A stretch of 53,867 bases of DNA from NCBI GenBank assembly GCA_913061095.1, contig CAJXVM010000015.1:72870-126736 (forward strand), written 5' to 3'. The DNA comes from an uncultured Ignavibacteria bacterium. GTDB taxonomy: Bacteria > Bacteroidota > Ignavibacteria > SZUA-365. A program made the position numbers and the translations under genes. The notes under the pieces were generated by a model that did not search any database, was not told where the DNA came from, and saw nothing but the letters and a program-made list of their open reading frames with translations. Positions 17,313 to 25,018 of this stretch are shown one piece after another; the first letter of the stretch is position 1; every line of letters begins with the position of its first letter.

Positions 17313-19499
17313 CTACCTGCCCCGCACCATAATCCTTCCGGCCCGATACAGATCCCCGGCGGAGATCCGATACACGTACACGCCCGGCTGCAGGCCGTTC
17401 ATCAGCGAGGAGGGAAGCATGGCGGTGTGCCGGCCGGCGCTGTGCGGACCGAGGTCGAAGACGCTGAGACGGCGGCCGAGGAGATCGTGCAATGAGAGCG
17501 TGACGGACTGTGCCGCGGCAAGACGGAATGGAACCGTGACACCGCCGCTGCCGCCGCGCCAGGGATTCGGGTAGCCGGGGGCGAGTTCGAGTGCCGTGGA
17601 GGGAAGGACCGGATGCCCGGACGCGGATGCGACGCCGCCGTTGTCCGTGCGCCGGATGGTGCCGCCATAGCCGTAGGCCCAGCCCACGTCGCGTGCCAGC
17701 CAGTACCAGCTCGACCAGTTGACGCGTTCATTCGTCGGATACCGCTCCCAGTTCCGGCCGCCGTCGGCGGTGCGCATCAGGTAGGCGAGATCGTCCTCAT
17801 CGGAATTGCTCCACAGTACGACGCCGTCTGTCGCGTTGAAGAAATGCAGCAGCGAAGGCCTGAACTCATCGCTGATATCCCAGGTGATGCCGCCGTCCGT
17901 TGTGCGCGCGAAGTCGGTGGGAAGCAGCGCATAGCCGAGCTGCGGTGTGAGGAATTCTGCCGAGCGAATGGAGCGCCCGCTCATCGTGGGACGCATCTCC
18001 CAGTTTTCACCGCGGTCACTGGAATACATGACGGTGTTGCTGCGCATGTACAGGATGGTATCCGGTGGAAAGAAGAAGATTTCCATGCCTGTTGAAAATG
18101 GGCTTGTCATCGCATTCTCGAGGATCATCCGCCTCCAGTTTCGTCCGCCGTCCGACGAATGCATCAGCAGACTGTACGTGCCGCCCGCCCAGAGTTCATT
18201 CTCCGACAGCGCGTACAGCGACTGGGGCATTTCAGGGCGATTGATCGTATAGTCGAGCGGAAGCCTGCCGCGCAGCTCCCAGGTGAGGCCGTCGTCGGTG
18301 CTGGCAAGCAGTTCGAATCTGTTTTCCGCATCGCTGGCAACCGTAAAGAATGTGCCGCCGGGCGATACCGCGAGCATGCGGGGCGAATGATCCGGCGACG
18401 GGATGACTTCATCCCAGCGGCTCCCGCCATTTGAACTGATCAGCATCGTCGGCGTGTATGTCGTGGCGATGCCCGTGTTCGCATCGCGGAAGATCAGGTC
18501 GGCGATGGTGCCGATATAGCCAATGCCGTGCACGATCGACCACGACTGTCCGCCATCGGACGTGCGCAGGATGCGTCCACCGTCTCCGCCGATCATGCCT
18601 GTGCGGCCATCGAAAAAGGCCATCGTCAGTGGCTGTGCGTCAGGGAAGGCCGTCTCGGTGAGACTGATGTTCCAGCTTTCGCCTGCGTCGGAAGACTTGT
18701 TCACCAGGTAGCGCCCGATGCTCATGCAGTAGACATCGTCTCCCAGATGCGGACCGGCTGCGAGATCCGACACCACCCCGAATCCGAATATATCCATCTC
18801 TGTCCAGTTTGCGCCGCCGTCTCGCGTGCGCAGCAGCTGTCCCTCCCGTAGCTGATAGCCATAGAGACTGTCAACAAACACGAAACGTTGCAGCCCGCGC
18901 GCCTGATACTCGCTGTTCGCGTACTGCCAGCTTGCCCCCCGGTCAGTGGTGCGCAGGATGTTGCGTGAGGTCACGACATACCAGGTCGTTGGGGACTGCG
19001 CGGAAATCGAACGAACGTTCTCGCTGAGAAATGTCACGTTGTCGAACTGCCGCCAGGTCTTCCCGTAGTCTCCCGACATGACCAGATGAGCACCGTTCAG
19101 AAATCCGACGAGCGTGGAATCATCGGCCTGTACCATGTCGGAGCGCTGGCCGGCCGCGTTGTCATACCCCTGATACACCTGATCGAAGGACCAGGCCTCG
19201 TCCGTGGACCGGTAAATGCGGCGGCGATCCGTGACCGCGATAAGGCTGCCGTCACCCGCCGTGAGAACGCGCTCGATGTTGACCCGTCCCAGACGACGCG
19301 TCTGCCAGGTGCGGCCTTCTGTCGCCGTCGTCATGAAATAGCCGTTGTTGCAGGCGGCGATGGCGGCGATCGGGCTGAGTATTGCGATGTCATTGATTGT
19401 TTGTCCGTGCGGGAGCGGATTCTGCCATTCCCATCCCTGGGAGCGGGAGGCGGACGGGGTGCAAAGCGCGATCAGCAGGAGGATGGAAGCAAAGCGCAT
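17313..19499 (-). CDS. Secreted BNR/YCF48-type beta-propeller protein with T9SS sorting domain
   Basis: 728 residues from the ATG at 19499, where a signal peptide begins (MRFASILLLIALCTPSASRS). The body is built of repeated BNR/sortilin-like blades with Ser-x-Asp-x-Gly-x-x-Trp motifs (TSDGGQSWSIV, SSDGGRNWRRM, SSDRGENWEMR, TTDGGITWDIS, TADGGRNWERY). Residues from about 645 form a T9SS type A sorting domain (GYPNPWRGG, LSLHDLLGRRL, LQPGVYVYRISAG). The protein is probably exported by T9SS to the cell surface. YCF48-like propellers bind ligands or assemble photosystem II, but no function can be assigned here. Single gene on the minus strand. Confidence 0.88.
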   Translation of the reverse strand: MRFASILLLIALCTPSASRSQGWEWQNPLPHGQTINDIAILSPIAAIAACNNGYFMTTATEGRTWQTRRLGRVNIERVLTAGDGSLIAVTDRRRIYRSTDEAWSFDQVYQGYDNAAGQRSDMVQADDSTLVGFLNGAHLVMSGDYGKTWRQFDNVTFLSENVRSISAQSPTTWYVVTSRNILRTTDRGASWQYANSEYQARGLQRFVFVDSLYGYQLREGQLLRTRDGGANWTEMDIFGFGVVSDLAAGPHLGDDVYCMSIGRYLVNKSSDAGESWNISLTETAFPDAQPLTMAFFDGRTGMIGGDGGRILRTSDGGQSWSIVHGIGYIGTIADLIFRDANTGIATTYTPTMLISSNGGSRWDEVIPSPDHSPRMLAVSPGGTFFTVASDAENRFELLASTDDGLTWELRGRLPLDYTINRPEMPQSLYALSENELWAGGTYSLLMHSSDGGRNWRRMILENAMTSPFSTGMEIFFFPPDTILYMRSNTVMYSSDRGENWEMRPTMSGRSIRSAEFLTPQLGYALLPTDFARTTDGGITWDISDEFRPSLLHFFNATDGVVLWSNSDEDDLAYLMRTADGGRNWERYPTNERVNWSSWYWLARDVGWAYGYGGTIRRTDNGGVASASGHPVLPSTALELAPGYPNPWRGGSGGVTVPFRLAAAQSVTLSLHDLLGRRLSVFDLGPHSAGRHTAMLPSSLMNGLQPGVYVYRISAGDLYRAGRIMVRGR

Positions 19500-19629
19500 A
19501 CGCGTAATCCAATTCGGATGGAAAAATGATAATGATGGAGAGATGTCTGCCGCTGAAAGATCAAGTATGGGACATGCGGCGGTCGGATGCAATGGATTTC
19601 AGAATCTCCTGCCCCATGTCACCACACGC

Positions 19630-20136
19630 TCACGTTTGGGACTGCCGCCTCCCGTCGCAGACAGCGCTTGCGACAGGCATGAGCGCGTGGTTACGGTCGG
19701 GAGTGACGGACAGCAGGTCATGCCGGATGCTGCCGCCGTACAGAGCTGCGAGATACACGCTCATCGCCGCTGCCGTGACAATGAACACATAGGCGATCTT
19801 CCGTCCGCCGGAATACTGCTTCTTCACGTGCAGGAATATCCGCCAGAGGCCCACGGCGGAAAACACCCAGACCGCAATATTCGCATACGTCATGTGCCGT
19901 TCCAGTGCGGCCTGGGCCGACGCGGACAGTGTGCCGACACGGGGTTCCGCCAGGTTGCCCGTCAGCACGGCGAACAGCAGGAACGGGAGTGCGGCGAAGA
20001 CCAGCATCAGCGCGGTCTCCTCGAATCGGCGATGCGGGAAAAAGAAATCAATGATGTCGAACGCGGCACTGCCGATGGTGAAGGCCACCGCGAAATGGAC
20101 GATGAATGGATGCCAGTCGGCAAGGGTCTCAAGCAT
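19630..20136 (-). CDS. DUF2231 family membrane protein
   Basis: 168 residues with four hydrophobic helices. The N-terminus has the family signature DWHPFIVHFAVAFTIGSAAFD; later helices include LMLVFAALPFLLFAVLTGNLA, YANIAVWVFSAVGLWRIFL and AYVFIVTAAAMSVYLAAL. The family function is unknown; some members are linked to haem or redox proteins. Its start is 2 bp after the yraN stop, so it is likely cotranscribed with ubiA-rnhB-yraN. Confidence 0.82.
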   Translation of the reverse strand: MLETLADWHPFIVHFAVAFTIGSAAFDIIDFFFPHRRFEETALMLVFAALPFLLFAVLTGNLAEPRVGTLSASAQAALERHMTYANIAVWVFSAVGLWRIFLHVKKQYSGGRKIAYVFIVTAAAMSVYLAALYGGSIRHDLLSVTPDRNHALMPVASAVCDGRRQSQT

Positions 20137-20138
20137 GG

Positions 20139-20510
20139 TCAGGTCGATGAGGTAAACGCATTGTGAATGTGATTGATCACGGGCGCACCACGTTTGAACT
20201 CCACGGTAACAACATCGAAACGGCAGAGAAGTTCACCAACGCCCTGCACGTACATGTATCCGCGCGCGAGCCGCAGCAGCTGCCGCTGCTTTCCCGGGGT
20301 GACCGCATAGGCCGCGGCGCCGCAGGCATCGCTCATCCGCGTCTTCACTTCCACGAATACCGTGTATTCGTCATCCCGCGCGATGAGATCGATTTCGCCC
20401 GCCTTCCCGTATCGAAAATTCCGTTCCAGGATCCGCCAACCCTTCTGCTCCAGGTATTCCGCGGCGATCCGCTCACCTTTTCTTGCGACGTCCTGCCGAT
20501 GGTCGATCAT
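20139..20510 (-). CDS. yraN: YraN/UPF0102 family nuclease-like protein
   Basis: 123 residues, the usual length. The nuclease-like core motif is GKAGEIDLIARDDEYTVFVEV followed by KTR, giving the Glu-Asp-Glu-x-Lys set of the PD-(D/E)xK restriction-endonuclease-like fold; the N-terminal KGERIAAEYLEQKGWRILERN is also typical. A role in DNA recombination or repair is suggested for the family but not settled. It overlaps rnhB by 38 bp; the rnhB-yraN pairing is widespread. Confidence 0.93.
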   Translation of the reverse strand: MIDHRQDVARKGERIAAEYLEQKGWRILERNFRYGKAGEIDLIARDDEYTVFVEVKTRMSDACGAAAYAVTPGKQRQLLRLARGYMYVQGVGELLCRFDVVTVEFKRGAPVINHIHNAFTSST

Positions 20511-21129
20511 TGAACACTCCCAGCTGTTCTGTTAAGGCTTTGACCGTGAACGACCGGCGATGCAGCGCACACGCACCATGCCGCCGAAGGGCCTCGATAT
20601 GCGCCGCCGTTGCGTACCCCTTGTGCCGCGCGAAACCGTAATCCGGAAACTCCCTGTCGGATGCGCACATGATGCGATCGCGCTCGACTTTCGCGAGAAT
20701 CGACGCCGCCCCGATGCTGAAACACTGCCCATCACCTCCGATGACGGTCTGAAACTTCAGCTTCGGATGGTGGAAGCGATTGCCGTCGACCAGGAGGAAA
20801 TCAGGTGTGACAGGAAGCGCGTCCAGCGCACGGTGCATGGCAAGAATGCTCGCCTGCAGGATGTTGATGTCGTCAATCTCCTGTGGGGACGCGGATCCCA
20901 CCGCCCACGCGCGCGCCTGCTCCATGATTGAGACGGCGAGCTCTTCACGCTGCTCCGGTCGAAGCTTTTTCGAATCGTCGATGCCCTCGAGCGTCGTGGA
21001 GGGATCGAAGATCACCGCCGCGGCGATGACCGGACCGGCCAGCGGACCGCGTCCTGCTTCGTCCACGCCGGCGATGGAGCAGCGTCCCTGTGCGAGAAGA
21101 TCGAATTCGAGTGTGCTGTAGCCGGTCAT
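20473..21129 (-). CDS. rnhB: Ribonuclease HII
   Basis: 218 residues. It cuts RNA in RNA-DNA hybrids, including single ribonucleotides. Catalytic acids are visible: IAGVDEAGRGPLAGPV (Asp23, Glu24), FLLVDGNRF (Asp115) and AKVERDRIM (Asp151). Further conserved segments are GIDDSKKLRPEQREEL and the C-terminal YGFARHKGYATAAHIEAL with LHRRSF. The start overlaps the upstream ubiA by 4 bp (ATGA at 21126-21129). Confidence 0.96.
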   Translation of the reverse strand: MTGYSTLEFDLLAQGRCSIAGVDEAGRGPLAGPVIAAAVIFDPSTTLEGIDDSKKLRPEQREELAVSIMEQARAWAVGSASPQEIDDINILQASILAMHRALDALPVTPDFLLVDGNRFHHPKLKFQTVIGGDGQCFSIGAASILAKVERDRIMCASDREFPDYGFARHKGYATAAHIEALRRHGACALHRRSFTVKALTEQLGVFNDRPSAGRRKKR

Positions 21130-22010
21130 GTCAGGAGACTCCCCAGGAGAATGGCGCCGATGCCCGCCAGCATGTCGTATTTCAGCAGCGTGTTCAGCCG
21201 CCCGAGGCTGCGGGTGGACCGGTCGTTCCAGACGGCAAAAAGCACATATGCCAGCACACAGTCAACACCAAAGAACACGACCCAGAAATAGACCGTATGA
21301 TACATGCCCGTCACTGCCGGAACGATGCTGGCGGCGATCACGACGATCAGCAGGAGGGTGACCAGCAGCAGCGCGGCGCGCTCGCCGGCCACGAGCGGGA
21401 ATGTACGGATGCTCTGCGCCCGGTCCCCGCGCACATCTTCGAGATCCTTGAGGATTTCCCGCGCGATGTTGAACAGGAAGGCGAACACGGCGGGGACGAT
21501 ACCGGCTTCCGGACGTCCAAACACCAGGGCGCCGAATATAAAGGCTGCGCCGGTGAGGAGGCCGACGGCGAGATTCCCGACAAGGGGGATGCGCTTGAGT
21601 ACCGCGCTGTAGGCGTACATGAGCAGTATGCTCGCGGCGACGATCAGTGCAGGAGCACTCCCGAGCGGCAGGCTGAGCAGCAGCGCCGCCAGGGCGCAGA
21701 CCGCAGCCCAGATACTGCCCGTGCGCGGTGACACCCGGCCGGAAGCGATGGCGCGCAGGGGTTTGTTTACGCGGTCGATGGCGACATCGTATACGTCATT
21801 GATGACATTTCCGAATGCGCCGGCCAGTGCGCCGGCCAGCGCCGTGAGCAGAATGCGCGGCCAGTCTCCCGGTTCGGCGCCCGCGATCAGGCAGGCGGCG
21901 GCGATGCCCGCGAAGGCGACGAGGGTATTCACCGGACGCATGAGCGAAAACAGTCCGCCCAGCCGCTGCAGCGGCGTTGCCTGGATGCGTGTCGGGAAAT
22001 CAGAATGCAT
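21126..22010 (-). CDS. UbiA family prenyltransferase, DGGGP synthase-like
   Basis: 294 residues with about eight membrane helices. The prenyl-diphosphate binding motifs are GNVINDVYDVAIDRVNKPLR (N71D72..D75..D79) and REILKDLEDVRGDRAQ. UbiA enzymes attach isoprenoid chains to aromatic or glycerol phosphate acceptors in the inner membrane. The motif context (DVAIDRVNKPLRAIASGRVS and a DLEDVRGD second motif) is most like (S)-2,3-di-O-geranylgeranylglyceryl phosphate synthase-like proteins known from FCB bacteria, but homogentisate or other aromatic substrates cannot be excluded. It overlaps the BamA/TamA-like gene by 11 bp and rnhB by 4 bp, so the minus-strand genes form one run. Confidence 0.88.
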   Translation of the reverse strand: MHSDFPTRIQATPLQRLGGLFSLMRPVNTLVAFAGIAAACLIAGAEPGDWPRILLTALAGALAGAFGNVINDVYDVAIDRVNKPLRAIASGRVSPRTGSIWAAVCALAALLLSLPLGSAPALIVAASILLMYAYSAVLKRIPLVGNLAVGLLTGAAFIFGALVFGRPEAGIVPAVFAFLFNIAREILKDLEDVRGDRAQSIRTFPLVAGERAALLLVTLLLIVVIAASIVPAVTGMYHTVYFWVVFFGVDCVLAYVLFAVWNDRSTRSLGRLNTLLKYDMLAGIGAILLGSLLT

Positions 22011-23670
22011 TGATCAGTCCGAAGTGAATCTTGCCGTCGCCGAATCCGTCGCCCTGGCCGAGCGCGTAGCTGACGCCCATGATGCCGAGTGCGGTTTCGA
22101 TGCGTCCCCCGATGCCGTAGCCGCCGCGGAAGGCGGAAAACTCCTCGCGGTTGCGGTCCGTGTCGGGGGATTGATAAATATAGCCAAAATCATAGAAGAT
22201 AAACGCGAAGGTGCGACGGCCGAGGCTGTAGCGCAGCTCGCTGTTGACCCATCCGAAGCGTGTGCCGGCGAACTGCTCCTCGCGGTAGCCCCGCAGTGTA
22301 TTCGCCCCGCCGACGCGGTACAGATCGCTGACGTCCAGCTCGTCGCCGTGCAGCTCGCGTCCGTGTAGTCGCACCGCCAGCACGGTGCGGAGAAACAGCT
22401 CACGGAAGTACCCGGCATCGAGTTCGATGCGCTGCAGGAAGTCTGTCACCTCTTCGCCCGCGGCATTGGTGAAACGCTTGTCGCCGCCGCTGTATGAATT
22501 GCGAAGGATGATGCCGGAGCGGGGATTCCAGATGTCGTCGCGCGTATCGATGCGCAGTTCCACGCCGCCGGCGAGCGTGCTGCTGCGTGCGAGTCCGGGG
22601 ATGGCGGAGTTCTGCGAGGGGATGACCTGGGTGGATTGCACGGTCGCGGCGAACTGCAGATCGGAAGTTGCGAGAAAACGGATTTCACCGTCGATCGCGC
22701 GGCGCACGTACGCGGAATCCTGCTGCCGCTGGAAAAAGCCGCCGGCGATGTTGATCGGGTACCCGAACAGCCAGGGCTCGAGATAATGCAGTTCGAGTTC
22801 AGAAACCTCGCGCGTCGCGCGTTCCCAGCGCGCATCGAGGCGGCGTCCCGTTCCGAACAGATTGCGGAAGCCGAGATTCACGAGTCCGGTGAAATACCCC
22901 TCCTGCTCGTCGCCGGCAGGCGGCTGATATCCCACCACGCCGTCGAAGAGATTCGTGCTGCCTTCCGCGACGCGCAGCAGCAGTCCCCCGCGTCCGTCGC
23001 GCACATACAGCTGCGGCCCGTCCACGCGGCTGAAAAAATCCAGCCGCGCGAGGCGGCGGCGAACATCGCCGACTTTCTCCGCATCATACACTTCTCCTCG
23101 GTCGATGCGCGTTTCGCGCACGATGACATCCGTGTGCGTGAGTTCATTGCCTTCCACGGTGAATTCCTCGATGCGAAACATCCCGCCGCTCTCGATGCCG
23201 AGCTCGATATCTGCGTATGCGGTGTCTGGGACAGCGGCATCAGCAGGGGAAGCGGCATCGGGGGAAGCGGCATCAGCACGGGAAGCGACATCGGGGGAAG
23301 CGGTATCAGAGGACGCAGCATCGGGAGGAAAGACGACATCGGGGGGAAAGACGTCAGCGGCAGTAGTGGCGTCATACCGTATTCGGATATCCGCCACGCG
23401 CACGGCGGCGAAGGGATAGCCGCTGCGGTCATAGAGGGCAAGGAGGCGGTCGATATCCCGCTTCAGCTCAGTCTCCGAAAATGCTTCCCCCTGCCTGATG
23501 CGCATTGCCGCGCGCAGTTCCGTTCCCGGGAGAGCGACGTCGCCGGTGAACGTCACCACGCCGGTCAGCAGCAGGGGACGCTCGTTCGTCTGGGCGGAGA
23601 GACGCACGGGCGTGATCTGCATGGACAGCACGAGAAAAAACAGGCCGTATGAAAGACGGAAAAAACGCAT
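22000..23670 (-). CDS. BamA/TamA-like outer membrane protein with two POTRA domains
   Basis: 556 residues from the ATG at 23670 (a TTG three codons earlier is possible). After the signal peptide (ending SMQITPVRLSAQ) come one POTRA domain (LTGVVTFTGDVALPGTELRA, LKRDIDRLLALYDRSGYPFA), a low-complexity Ala/Pro/Asp insert of about 40 residues (pentapeptide-like DAASP units), a second POTRA (RIEEFTVEGNELTHTDVIVR) and a 16-strand-type barrel. The barrel has the Omp85 signature VGGANTLRGYREEQFAG and ends in an aromatic residue (LINAF). BamA has five POTRAs; two or three fit a TamA or other Omp85 branch. Its client is unknown. Confidence 0.88.
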   Translation of the reverse strand: MRFFRLSYGLFFLVLSMQITPVRLSAQTNERPLLLTGVVTFTGDVALPGTELRAAMRIRQGEAFSETELKRDIDRLLALYDRSGYPFAAVRVADIRIRYDATTAADVFPPDVVFPPDAASSDTASPDVASRADAASPDAASPADAAVPDTAYADIELGIESGGMFRIEEFTVEGNELTHTDVIVRETRIDRGEVYDAEKVGDVRRRLARLDFFSRVDGPQLYVRDGRGGLLLRVAEGSTNLFDGVVGYQPPAGDEQEGYFTGLVNLGFRNLFGTGRRLDARWERATREVSELELHYLEPWLFGYPINIAGGFFQRQQDSAYVRRAIDGEIRFLATSDLQFAATVQSTQVIPSQNSAIPGLARSSTLAGGVELRIDTRDDIWNPRSGIILRNSYSGGDKRFTNAAGEEVTDFLQRIELDAGYFRELFLRTVLAVRLHGRELHGDELDVSDLYRVGGANTLRGYREEQFAGTRFGWVNSELRYSLGRRTFAFIFYDFGYIYQSPDTDRNREEFSAFRGGYGIGGRIETALGIMGVSYALGQGDGFGDGKIHFGLINAF

Positions 23671-23853
23671 GGGATTCAATCATGGCAAAATACGCTCCGC
23701 GTGCGCGTGAAGAAAGGCATCCCGGGATCGCGGGCTGCATCATCGCGACCGATACTCACAATACGCATGTGGATGCAGGCGCAGTTGTGATGATTCTCCG
23801 GCTTTCACATATTCAGCACGGACCTTCCTACGCAAAGAAACAGGAGTGAGCAC

Positions 23854-24243
23854 ATGAGTGAATCGATGAAGGCCGGTCCCGGAAGCATCACATGGACAGA
23901 CCTCACGGTTGACAACGCTGAAGAAATCCGTGATTTCTACAGTGCCGTCGTCGGTTGGGAATTCGAAGCAGTGCCCATGGAGGGCTACGACGATTATGGC
24001 ATGAGTGAACCTGGAGGCGGGCGAACCGTGGCTGGCATCTGCCATGCCCGAGGAGTCAACGCGCATCTGCCGCCGCAGTGGCTCATGTATATCACTGTCG
24101 CGGATATCGAGGAGAGTGTGCGACAATGCCTCGCGCACGGTGGTCAGACGCTCGGGGACATCCGTTCGCTGGGTGGGGCGGGGCGATTCTGCGTCATTCG
24201 CGATCCGGCCGGTGCGGTTGCGGCACTGTTTCAGACGACCTGA
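23854..24243 (+). CDS. VOC (glyoxalase-fold) family protein
   Basis: 129 residues. The segment GSITWTDLTVDNAEEIRDFY followed by SAVVGWEFE and the C-terminal FCVIRDPAGAVAALFQ are typical of one-domain VOC proteins. A conserved ligand set is only partly visible, so catalysis cannot be predicted. CAGGAG stands 7 bp upstream of the ATG. It is followed after 10 bp by a membrane-protein gene, probably on the same transcript. Confidence 0.85.
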   Translation: MSESMKAGPGSITWTDLTVDNAEEIRDFYSAVVGWEFEAVPMEGYDDYGMSEPGGGRTVAGICHARGVNAHLPPQWLMYITVADIEESVRQCLAHGGQTLGDIRSLGGAGRFCVIRDPAGAVAALFQTT

Positions 24244-24253
24244 CGGAGCAGGT

Positions 24254-24802
24254 ATGCAGGAAATCATGTCACATCCGGCTGTGCCTGACGATGAGTCACC
24301 GCCGAAATCGAAATTCGTGACCGTGACCGCCTGGGTGTCTATCGTGTACTGGGCACTCGGTGCGGTGCTTTCCACCGTCATACTCTTCCTGCTGCGGCTT
24401 GTACTCGGAGATCACCTGCCGGGATTTGCGGACACGAACGCATTCCCGCATCTGGCCGGATACCTGTTCAAGCTGATGCTGCAGTCCATCGAGCCCCTCC
24501 TGCTGCTGAGTATTCTGTCCAGTTTCATCCTTCTCATCGCCTCGATCGGACTGCTGCAGCGGCACAACTGGGCGCGTATCCTGTATGTCGTGATGATCGT
24601 ACTGCTGATTGTTCAGAACATCATCGGAAGCGCATTCAGCATCGTGTTTTTGTACTCGGTTCTGTCGGTTGCGGGTTCCGACGCCATCCCCGGCGCGGTC
24701 GGAATGGCCAGCGGTCTCGTCTCCGGTGTCATGTATCTGGCGCTCTACGCTTTCGTGGCCTGGAAACTCACACGGCCGGACATCCGGGCGGAGTTTCACT
24801 GA
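24254..24802 (+). CDS. Four-helix membrane protein of unknown function
   Basis: 182 residues from the ATG at 24254, preceded by GGAGCAGGT. Four hydrophobic spans lie at about 25-48, 78-100, 108-135 and 147-172 (for example LLLLSILSSFILLIASIGLL and ILYVVMIVLLIVQNIIGSAF). The QRHNWARILYVVMIVL pattern occurs in small uncharacterised Bacteroidota membrane proteins. It follows the VOC gene by 10 bp. I do not recognise a named family. Confidence 0.75.
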   Translation: MQEIMSHPAVPDDESPPKSKFVTVTAWVSIVYWALGAVLSTVILFLLRLVLGDHLPGFADTNAFPHLAGYLFKLMLQSIEPLLLLSILSSFILLIASIGLLQRHNWARILYVVMIVLLIVQNIIGSAFSIVFLYSVLSVAGSDAIPGAVGMASGLVSGVMYLALYAFVAWKLTRPDIRAEFH

Positions 24803-25018
24803 CGGGGAGAGCATCCCGTGCGGGGAGGGTGATGTTCGGGTGTGCGCCGCCGGGAATGTCGCTGAGCAGGTGTATGCGGGATAAGATATAGGAGAGGGGA
24901 TCGCGATTCAGCACGAGCCGATGCCATCTGCCGTGCCGGGTGTACATCGGAGAGTACTGTATCTTTTCATGTGGATTGCCGTATCTTCATGGAGAGATCC
25001 ATCACTCAGCGACCACCC

